Below are positions 24,674 to 31,071 of a stretch of 34,578 nucleotides of DNA, piece by piece. How positions within the stretch are numbered: position 1 is the stretch's first letter; every line of letters starts with the position of its first letter. The notes below the pieces were generated by a model. It searched no databases and was not told the origin of the DNA. It was given only the letters and a program-made list of their open reading frames with translations. The stretch comes from an uncultured Fimbriimonadaceae bacterium (lineage in GTDB: Bacteria > Armatimonadota > Fimbriimonadia > Fimbriimonadales > Fimbriimonadaceae), in NCBI GenBank assembly GCA_937961665.1, contig CALGMO010000078.1:1-34578 (forward strand). Reading direction: 5' to 3'. The position numbers were made by a program, and so were the translations under genes.

Positions 24674-25981
24674 TCAGAACCCGCGTGGCGAGGTTCGGGG
24701 TGAGAGCGCCAAGGCTCTGCGAACGGCATCCCTGACGGATTGGCGCAGCTCCTCCGCGCGGGCCTCGAGCCGAGCGGCGAGCTCCTCCCGCCGTTCGATG
24801 GCGGCTTGGGCGAACGCGGCCGCACGGTCGCTGGCGTCGGGAGCGTCGAGATCGAAAACGGCTTCGGGCAGACCCCACAGCTGCGCCAGCCCGAAGTTCT
24901 TGGTGGCCTGGTAGGAGTCGGGGCAGAGCATGGCGCACGGGGTGCCCGACATCAGGGCGAACAGGATCGGATGGTAGGCGATGCTGAACGCCACGTCCGC
25001 GCGGGCGCAGGCCTCTACGGCGGACCGCACGGTGGGCACGCCGCTGGGCACGATCACCTCGACCCTGCCGGCAAGGCGGCTGCGCAGCGCCTCCCCGAGT
25101 CGCCGGTCCATGTGCGGCTTCTCCTCCAGGCCCTCGATCGGCGGGCGGTAGAGGCTGGGAACGATCTCGATGTCGGCGCCGATGGCGCGGGCGGCAGACT
25201 CGGCCAGAGCGGCGACGGCATCCAGGTGCGCCTCGAGCGGCCTGGGGTTGGACTCCGGCAGGTACCGGGGGTTCAGGGCCAGACGGGGTTGGGCGTTCGG
25301 CGTGCGGGCTCGCGGCGGGGGCTCCAGGAGCAGGCACTGGTCTCCCGACACGGTCACCCTCGCCGCGTCGGCCCCCGTCTCCTGGATCCAGCGCATGGAG
25401 CCAGCCTCTTCGCGCAGGTCGAACACCGAGCAGGCCTCCACGATCTCGCGGAACAGCCGCTTGGACCGCTCGGTGTGGAACGGACCGACGGTCTGTCCCA
25501 AGGCCGCTACCGGCACGCTGGCCTGTCGCGCCGCCTGACAGACGATCCAGGCGCCTTCCAGCAGGCCGAAGAGCTCGTTCAGGACCCCGCCCCCGCCCAG
25601 CACCACCAGATCCGCCGCGCGGACGGCCTGCAGGAGGCCATCGAGCTGGGGGTGGCCGGTGGACCGGCCGGAGCGGATGGCCTCCACCGCCCGGCTCCAA
25701 CGAACCTTGGGGCGAAGGCCTTTGCGTCTGTAGTTGGCCGCGTGCGCCAGGTAGCGCCACCCGTCGTGCGCGCTGACGCTGACGGCGGGCGCCCAGCCCC
25801 AGTCGTGGCCCTGCTCCAGGTGTGGCCCAAGGGCGAGCCGCAGGCGCTCCGGATCGTGCCCGAGGAACGTCACGCGGGTTCCCGGCGCTTGGCGGTCGAG
25901 CTCCCGGAGGAACCCCTCGATCATCGCCAAGTCGCCGAGGTTGTTGAAGCTGTTGCCGGTGACGTAGACGATGCGCCCCAT
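24674..25981 (-). CDS. Polysaccharide pyruvyl transferase family protein, CsaB-like
   Basis: 435 residues from the ATG at 25981, which has GGGAGGG six bases upstream; nine further codons upstream are in frame but unsupported. The fold is two Rossmann domains of the pyruvyl-transferase type: VYVTGNSFNNLGDLAMIEG at the N-terminus, LVVLGGGGVLNELFG at about 145, ALGQTVGPFH, DLREEAGSMRWI, then in the second half VSGDQCLLL, and RADVAFSIAYHPILFALMSGTPC. These are the marks of WcaK/CsaB proteins, which add a pyruvate ketal from phosphoenolpyruvate to wall or exopolysaccharide sugars. CsaB products are the ligands of SLH domains, which makes the porin-like gene at the left edge a plausible client. It follows the epimerase gene by 39 bases. 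Confidence 0.85.
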   Translation of the reverse strand: MGRIVYVTGNSFNNLGDLAMIEGFLRELDRQAPGTRVTFLGHDPERLRLALGPHLEQGHDWGWAPAVSVSAHDGWRYLAHAANYRRKGLRPKVRWSRAVEAIRSGRSTGHPQLDGLLQAVRAADLVVLGGGGVLNELFGLLEGAWIVCQAARQASVPVAALGQTVGPFHTERSKRLFREIVEACSVFDLREEAGSMRWIQETGADAARVTVSGDQCLLLEPPPRARTPNAQPRLALNPRYLPESNPRPLEAHLDAVAALAESAARAIGADIEIVPSLYRPPIEGLEEKPHMDRRLGEALRSRLAGRVEVIVPSGVPTVRSAVEACARADVAFSIAYHPILFALMSGTPCAMLCPDSYQATKNFGLAQLWGLPEAVFDLDAPDASDRAAAFAQAAIERREELAARLEARAEELRQSVRDAVRRALALSPRTSPRGF

Positions 25982-26020
25982 CGGGCCCTCCCGCCGCCAG
26001 CTTAGCACGCCGGCCGTCCG

Positions 26021-27220
26021 CTACAGCGCGCGGAGCCGGCGGATGCCCTCGAGGCACATCCTCGCGTGGTGGTAGGGGCACTCCCAAGGCCCGGCGCGCA
26101 GGCTGTTGGGGTTCAAGCGCAGGTCGCGCGTCTGGCTCTTGATCCAGTCGCCCCCCACGGGATCCGACACATGCTCCCGAACGAAGCGCCACACGCGGTG
26201 CGCGGCCTCGAGGAACCTCTCCTCGCCGGAGGCCTCGAAGGCGTCCAGGAAACCCACGATGGCCTCGGCCTGCGCCCACCATTCGACGTTCGTGTTCTTG
26301 GGAGTGTCCGGCGTGCCGGCGTACAGGAAGGCGCCCTCGGGGGTCAGGGCAACGCGGAGCACCCGGTCCGCGGTGCCGACGGCCGCCTGCCGTGTAGCGT
26401 CCGCTAAATTCGGATCGCCGTCCACTTCCGCCGCTCGGCGGAGGAGCCAGGCGGCCTCGATATCGTGGCCGTAGGACGCGTCGGCGGGAATCTCGGTCCA
26501 GTCCCGCTCGAAGAACTGGCGGAAGTGGCCGGTCCTGTCGTCGCGCATCCGCCCGAGCAGGATGCCGAGAGTCTGCCGATGAATCCCCGCCACCTCCGGC
26601 CGCCGGGTCTCGCGCAGCAGTTCGGTCCACGCCTCCAGCACGTGCAGGTGCGTGTTCATCGTCTTGGGGACGTTGGGCTCCTTGTCGCTCAGGCGAAAGT
26701 CGTCCAGCGCGCCCCAGTTCCGGGAGCAGCCCTCCAGGTAGCCCCCCAGCTCGCCGTCCCAGGCGTGGTTCTGTAGCAAGTCGAACACCGTTTGCGCGTG
26801 GCTCAGCGCGCCGGCCGCGCCACGGATGCGGCTGTACGCGGTGAGGCCGTACACCGCGAAGGCGTTGGCGTACGAGTGCTTGCGGTCGTCCACGGGTTCG
26901 CCGTGCGCGTCGACGCTCCAGTAGAACCCTCCGAACCGTTCGTCGGCGTGCCTCGAGAGAAGCACCTGGAAGGCGCGGTCGGCCGCCGCCGCAGCCCCTT
27001 CGGCCTGGGGATAGGCCGAAGCCACCGAGGAGAACGTCCAGAGGACCCGCGATGCCAACACGGTGGATCGGGGCTCGTTCCGCCGAAGGCCGTCGTGGGT
27101 GAGTCCGCCGGTCAGTCCGCCCGACTCGTCGTCGAACGCGTGGCGGACCCAGAACGGGACGATGTTGCCGAGGAGCTCCTGCTCCAGCTCGTCGGCCCAG
27201 GACTTTGGATCGGGAGTCAC
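26021..27220 (-). CDS. AGE-family epimerase, cellobiose 2-epimerase-like
   Basis: 399 residues with a GTG start, typical length. The (alpha/alpha)6 barrel of N-acylglucosamine 2-epimerases is recognisable throughout: VRHAFDDESGGL, ERFGGFYWSVDAHGEPVDDRKHSYANAFAVYGL, then the histidine motifs MNTHLHVLEAW, SYGHDIEAAWLL and PYHHARMCLEG. These three histidine-bearing motifs, together with WWAQAEAIVGFL, are the signature of cellobiose 2-epimerases, which convert a reducing-end glucose to mannose in beta-1,4 disaccharides without nucleotide. GlcNAc 2-epimerase is an alternative given the amino-sugar context. CAGAAT lies six bases before the GTG and may be a private promoter downstream of the broken GT30 gene. 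Confidence 0.88.
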   Translation of the reverse strand: MTPDPKSWADELEQELLGNIVPFWVRHAFDDESGGLTGGLTHDGLRRNEPRSTVLASRVLWTFSSVASAYPQAEGAAAAADRAFQVLLSRHADERFGGFYWSVDAHGEPVDDRKHSYANAFAVYGLTAYSRIRGAAGALSHAQTVFDLLQNHAWDGELGGYLEGCSRNWGALDDFRLSDKEPNVPKTMNTHLHVLEAWTELLRETRRPEVAGIHRQTLGILLGRMRDDRTGHFRQFFERDWTEIPADASYGHDIEAAWLLRRAAEVDGDPNLADATRQAAVGTADRVLRVALTPEGAFLYAGTPDTPKNTNVEWWAQAEAIVGFLDAFEASGEERFLEAAHRVWRFVREHVSDPVGGDWIKSQTRDLRLNPNSLRAGPWECPYHHARMCLEGIRRLRAL

Positions 27221-27226
27221 GCGGGC

Positions 27227-27232
27227 ATTCTG
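27227..27232 (-). promoter_or_regulatory. -10-like CAGAAT before the epimerase gene
   Basis: On the minus strand CAGAAT is followed by six bases (GCCCGC) and the GTG start, the same spacing as the two CATAAT elements. It lies within 5 bases of the end of the GT30 pseudogene. GAGGG just upstream could alternatively be a distant ribosome site for an operon transcript. Confidence 0.3.
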
Positions 27233-27235
27233 CCC

Positions 27236-28513
27236 TCAATCGGAGGTCGCCCGCCAGAAGCGACCGAAGGCCTCCCCCTGGGAGCGGGCCAGATCCCTGC
27301 ATCGGCGTCCCGCCGATCGGTCGGCCAGCCAGTCCCTCCATGCCTGGGCGAGCTCCTCCGGGGTCCGCACCACCCGAAGGACGCCTTCCTGGGCGGCGGC
27401 ATCGGCCAGCGGGCGCTGCTGCTCCAGCTCGGGGCCCATCGCCATGGGCACGCCGGCGGCGAGGGCCTCGGCAGGCGTATGCCCGCCCAGCGCTGGATCG
27501 AACGACCCTCCGACGAACGCGACGTCCGCCGCGGCGTACAGCCTGCTCAGTTCGCCTACGGTGTCCACCACCACGGCGTCCGCCTCGCCCGAACCGGGAT
27601 CGGACCACCGCCGCGCCCTCAACCCCGACCGCTCCAACGCTTGGATCAGCTCCCCGCTGCGCTCCACCCTCCTCGGCGCGATGGCAAGCAACCGGTCGGG
27701 AAGCCCGAGCCGCAGAAACGCCTCCAAAACGACCGGCTCGTCGGAAGGGTGCGTGCTGCCTGCGACGACCACGGCGGTGGACGGCCGAGCGCCCAGCCGA
27801 GCTCAGAGGACCGAGCGAAGTTCCGCCAGCTCCTCGTCCGACGGCACCGCGCAGCCGAGGCTCGGCCCCACCAGGACGATGCGCTCCGGCGGGACGCCGA
27901 GGCGAACCAACCGGTCGGCCTGCTCCCGGTCGGGCACTCCCCAGCGGCGAACCGCGCGCATCCGCCATCTGTCCCAGGGCCGCCAACGGGAGATCCGTCT
28001 CTCGTCCTCTTCGGTCAGGAACGCGTCCACGACCTCGACGGGGATGCCGAGCGCCCAGCACCAAAAGGCGAGGTGATGCTGCTCGTTGCGGCGGATCAGC
28101 CAAACGCGCCGAGGAGTGTAGCGGGCCAGACAGAACAGAGCGGAGGGCAGCGACGCGAACGGAGCCCACCCGGCAGCCGCTCCCCCTCGCGGGGGCAGGG
28201 CCCCTGCGTCCCTCGTGCCCGCCAGCACGGCCCGGCTCGGGGCCGGTTGCGCCGTCTGCTCGGCGGCCAGCCATGCTGCCCGCGTCTCGCCCGTCCAGTT
28301 GCCAACGATCAGCAGGTCGACCGGCGTGCGGCGCCATGGTAGCAGGAGGGCGCGGCGGAGCAGCAAGCCCCTTTGGCCACGCCGGCCCGCTCGGAGCACG
28401 GAACGGACGACCAGCACCGGCGACGCGACGGCCTGCCAGCCTGCGTAGGCCAGGTAGGCCGCCCAATCCGCCCAGCAGGGCCGCTCAGCGCACTTTCCGG
28501 ACCCTGGCGGCAA
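27236..28513 (-). pseudogene. Second GT30 (Kdo-transferase-like) gene with one in-frame TGA
   Basis: Reading from 28513 gives 236 codons, then TGA at 27805-27803, then 188 more codons in the same frame to the normal stop. The total of about 425 codons equals intact GT30 proteins (the waaA copy here has 418). The first part has a hydrophobic N-terminal helix, LLIVGNWTGETRAAW (Glu76 at the position of the WaaA catalytic Glu) and a final LVRLGVPPERIVLVGPS. The second part has VVVAGSTHPSDEPVVLEAF, VVVDTVGELSRLYAAADV and LGGHTPAEALAAGVPMAMGPE, the nucleotide-binding half. The MET-E-IW motif of true WaaA is not conserved, so it is a divergent paralogue. The start is unclear: TTG 28513 overlaps the PIG-L gene by 29 bases, and no ATG/GTG is better placed. 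The second half could start at GTG 27772 but lacks a ribosome site. Confidence 0.75.
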
Positions 28514-29333
28514 CGTCCTCTTGGAAGCGACGGATGAAGCCGAGCACGAACTCCAGCGGATCGAGGCTCGGATCCTCGAGCAGCGGCGTCATGTCCATCG
28601 CGAAGCTCAGCTGGTTGGTCTTGTCCGTGCCGTGGGACGCGAAGTAGGTTGCGTGGGCGAAGCGCCTTCCGGTGGTCGCCAGGTCGTAGCGCTTGCCGCC
28701 ACAGATCTGGCTGTCGAACACGCCGAGCAGAGCCGCCGCCAGGTTCGGATGGGCCGACAGGTCGAATCCCACCTTGTCCGCGTCGGTCATCCAGTCCAGG
28801 TCGCGCCACACCTCGCAGCCGTACAGTTTCTTGGGCTGGACCTCTCGGGGCAGCTCGCGGATCGCCTGGATGGTCTTCAGGGCCACTCCGACGTGGGTGT
28901 CGTGCTTGTCCGCAAGGTTGTGCGTGTACACCACCTCGGGCCTGCAGGCCGACAGGATGTTCTTGAGGTCCTCGATCGGGCCGCGCGCCGAGCCGTCCTT
29001 GACCGCCGAGCTCGGGTAGTCGAGCAGGAACTGGGCGCCGTACTCGCCGACGAACGCGGCCTTCTTCTGCTCGACGCGCCGCACGGCCTGCATCTGCTCG
29101 TCGGTGTACGAAGCGTACAGATCGTCGCGGGGGCTCCCCGCCCCGTTCGTCACGACGACGCCGCAGAACCACCGGTCCGGGTTTCCGAAGCAGGCCAGGA
29201 TGCCGTCGTAGGCCATGATCTCGATGTCGTCCTGGTGCGCGGATACGGCCAGGTGCGTCGTGCGCGCCAGCGCGGCGCTCTCCTCCATCCCGTCGGGGAT
29301 GTACAGCTCGGCTTGGGGCATGGTCAGTCTCAT
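28485..29333 (-). CDS. PIG-L (LmbE-like) family deacetylase
   Basis: 282 residues from the ATG at 29333, fixed by AAGGAGA seven bases upstream and by a four-base ATGA overlap with the ROK gene. The zinc-site motif AHQDD (32-36) is the family's AHxDD, and the third ligand is in HDTH (144-147) inside YTHNLADKHDTHVGV. VVVTNGAGSPRDD is the usual second strand and loop. LmbE/PIG-L enzymes remove N-acetyl groups from GlcNAc conjugates (GlcNAc-PI, mycothiol and bacillithiol precursors, chitooligosaccharides). A sugar-kinase-fold protein upstream suggests an amino-sugar substrate. Confidence 0.9.
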   Translation of the reverse strand: MRLTMPQAELYIPDGMEESAALARTTHLAVSAHQDDIEIMAYDGILACFGNPDRWFCGVVVTNGAGSPRDDLYASYTDEQMQAVRRVEQKKAAFVGEYGAQFLLDYPSSAVKDGSARGPIEDLKNILSACRPEVVYTHNLADKHDTHVGVALKTIQAIRELPREVQPKKLYGCEVWRDLDWMTDADKVGFDLSAHPNLAAALLGVFDSQICGGKRYDLATTGRRFAHATYFASHGTDKTNQLSFAMDMTPLLEDPSLDPLEFVLGFIRRFQEDVAARVRKVR

Positions 29334-30760
29334 GGGTTGTTCTCCTTCGCGGGGAGCGCGGGCAGGCTCGCGGCGGCCACGGCCTGACCCACCCTGCGCG
29401 TGGTCTCGTCCGGGAGCTGGACGTTGATCGTCTGGGCGAGCTGCGGGAACTCCGCGCCCAGCACCTCCTGCGCCTTGCGGATGAGGATCGGCCCGCCTTT
29501 GCCGGAGGTCACGCGGCCGAGCACCAGCAGGTGGCGGATCGGATAGAAGCAGGCGTAGTGGGCGATGGCGTAGCCGAGGTACACGCCGATGGTCTCCCAG
29601 ATCCGCACGGCGCGCTCGTCGTCGGCCTCCAGGCGCCGCTGCACCGTCTTGAGCTTCTCGGCGAGCGGAGCGTCCTCGGGCAGGCGGATGCCGACCTGAT
29701 CGGCCAGGCGGAACACGGCCTGCTGCGTGAGGTACTGCACCCCGCAACCGGTGTCTCCCGACCACTCGTCCGCGGGCGAGTCGGGCCGGTAGTCGATCGG
29801 CGCGAAGGCCAGCTCGTTCAGCCATCCGGTGATGTTCCCCTCGCGGTTCACGTAGCCGACGGCCTCGCTGCTGCCCATGGCGACGCCGAGCACCGAGTGG
29901 GCGTTCATGGACATCGCTCCCGCGAGCGCGGTCACGTCTCCGTCGTTGGCCACCTCGATGGGCACGCCCATCTCCCGGCCGATGTCCAGGAAGATGCTCC
30001 GGACGCGGTGGTACTGCTCCTTGGGCACACCCCGGAACAGCGAGGCGACCATCGGCCGGTTGTTCACGATCACGCCGGCCGAGGAGCCTCCGATGGCGTC
30101 GAGACGAGGCAGGTGCTCGGCGGCCGACCGGATCCCTGCGAGGATCTCGTCATAGTGGTACTGGGGGTCGGAGTGTCCGCGAGGGTCCCAGACGACCTCT
30201 TCGGAATAGACCGTCTCGCCGTCGATCACCGCGGCGGCCTTGCGGTCGCTCGCGCCCAGGTCGAAGCCTACGCGGCAACCCTCCAAATGGCGGCCGATCG
30301 GCATCGAGGTCTCGCACGCGGCGGGCACCTCCTCCGGCGCGCAGTGGGCGACGGTGAACGGCTTCTCATAAACCGTTTCGCCCATGAACTCCCAGTCGAA
30401 ACGGCGCTCCCCCTGGGGGCTGTAGACCGCGGCGATGTGGTCGGCGACGGCCTTGGGGCCGCCGATCGTCACCTTCCAACCTCCCTTCTGCCACAGGAGG
30501 AACTTGACCAGCCGCTCCACGAACGGCAGGTTCATCGCGGACTCCGGGTGGTCCTCCGGCAGCAGCACGGCCTCGAACAACGAGCGGGTGCCGTCGGCCC
30601 GCTCCAAGCCGATCTTGAGAGGGACGGCCCGTCCGGTGGATTGGGCGAGCTTCGCGAAGGACGCGTTGGCCAGCACCGCGGGGCGGAACTCCGGGTCGAG
30701 GGGCGGGGCCACGGCGGGTTTGCCCAGATCGGCGAGTCGTTTCAAGGCGTCGTTCGGCAT
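29330..30760 (-). CDS. Divergent ROK-family protein with a long N-terminal domain
   Basis: 476 residues; ROK kinases usually have about 300. The ATG has GGGAG eight bases upstream. Residues 1-160 are an alpha/beta domain I do not recognise (NLPFVERLVKFLLWQKGGWKV). From 163 the ROK fold follows: VGFDLGASDRKAAAVIDG (phosphate-1 loop, Asp167), AIGGSSAGVIVNNRPM, VANDGDVTALAGAM with Asp273 at the catalytic-base position, and LGVAMGSSEAVGYVN. The canonical zinc motif (GH...CxCGxxGCxE) is reduced to GDTGCGVQYL with one Cys and no GH. It may be a sugar kinase that no longer uses zinc or a non-catalytic sugar sensor. It is translationally coupled to the PIG-L gene by ATGA. Confidence 0.75.
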   Translation of the reverse strand: MPNDALKRLADLGKPAVAPPLDPEFRPAVLANASFAKLAQSTGRAVPLKIGLERADGTRSLFEAVLLPEDHPESAMNLPFVERLVKFLLWQKGGWKVTIGGPKAVADHIAAVYSPQGERRFDWEFMGETVYEKPFTVAHCAPEEVPAACETSMPIGRHLEGCRVGFDLGASDRKAAAVIDGETVYSEEVVWDPRGHSDPQYHYDEILAGIRSAAEHLPRLDAIGGSSAGVIVNNRPMVASLFRGVPKEQYHRVRSIFLDIGREMGVPIEVANDGDVTALAGAMSMNAHSVLGVAMGSSEAVGYVNREGNITGWLNELAFAPIDYRPDSPADEWSGDTGCGVQYLTQQAVFRLADQVGIRLPEDAPLAEKLKTVQRRLEADDERAVRIWETIGVYLGYAIAHYACFYPIRHLLVLGRVTSGKGGPILIRKAQEVLGAEFPQLAQTINVQLPDETTRRVGQAVAAASLPALPAKENNP

Positions 30761-30827
30761 GGTCGATGCTCCCGTTCTCGGTTCGTTGCCCTTAGGTACC
30801 CCAAGGATCGGAGCGCCGTGTTCTGGC

Positions 30828-30986
30828 TCACCTCCCGTCCATCAGGTTGAACACGATCGCGCCGATGACGCCGGGCACCCAGCCGACGATCGTGAGGGCC
30901 GTGACGATCACGATCGGCCCGCAGCCCTTGTCCAGCACCGCCAGCGGCGGCAGGATGACGCACAGAATCGCCCTCAGGCATCCCAT
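30828..30986 (-). CDS. PMP3/YqaE (UPF0057) family small membrane protein
   Basis: 52 residues. MGCLRAILCVILPPLAVLDK at the start is the family signature (helix one with the ILPPLAV turn), then a short loop GCGP, then a second helix IVIVTALTIVGWVPGVIGAI ending VFNLMDGR. The start is fixed by an excellent ribosome site nine bases upstream. These proteolipid-like peptides sit in the cytoplasmic membrane and influence membrane potential or stress tolerance in yeast and plants; bacterial roles are poorly known. It is divergent from ileS and lies 67 bases upstream of the ROK gene. Confidence 0.92.
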   Translation of the reverse strand: MGCLRAILCVILPPLAVLDKGCGPIVIVTALTIVGWVPGVIGAIVFNLMDGR

Positions 30987-30995
30987 CGTTCCTTT

Positions 30996-31002
30996 CCTCC
31001 TT
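30996..31002 (-). promoter_or_regulatory. Strong Shine-Dalgarno site of the PMP3-type gene
   Basis: AAGGAGG on the minus strand, nine bases before the ATG at 30986. It is the best match to the 16S anti-Shine-Dalgarno in the window and decides the start of this short gene, while several neighbouring genes have none. Confidence 0.8.
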
Positions 31003-31056
31003 AGGGGCATACGCCGGAGGGCGCCCGCAGGTTCGGGCCGCCGGAGGTCGGAGGGG

Positions 31057-31062
31057 TACACT
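31057..31062 (+). promoter_or_regulatory. -10-like TACACT before ileS
   Basis: TACACT is followed by nine bases and the ileS ATG, predicting a leader of only about three bases. A GGAGG lies further upstream at 31042-31046, too far before the ATG and ahead of the hexamer, so it would not be in such a transcript. Confidence 0.35.
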
Positions 31063-31071
31063 CGGGCTCCG

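Noticed and set aside
27803-27805. TGA as selenocysteine or a reassigned tryptophan codon
   Set aside because: GT30 enzymes are not selenoproteins, I saw no convincing SECIS-like stem after the codon, and many genes in the window end normally with TGA.
30791-30807. Imperfect dyad around GGTACC upstream of the ROK gene
   Set aside because: Two mismatches around the centre and no second copy make it too weak to call.
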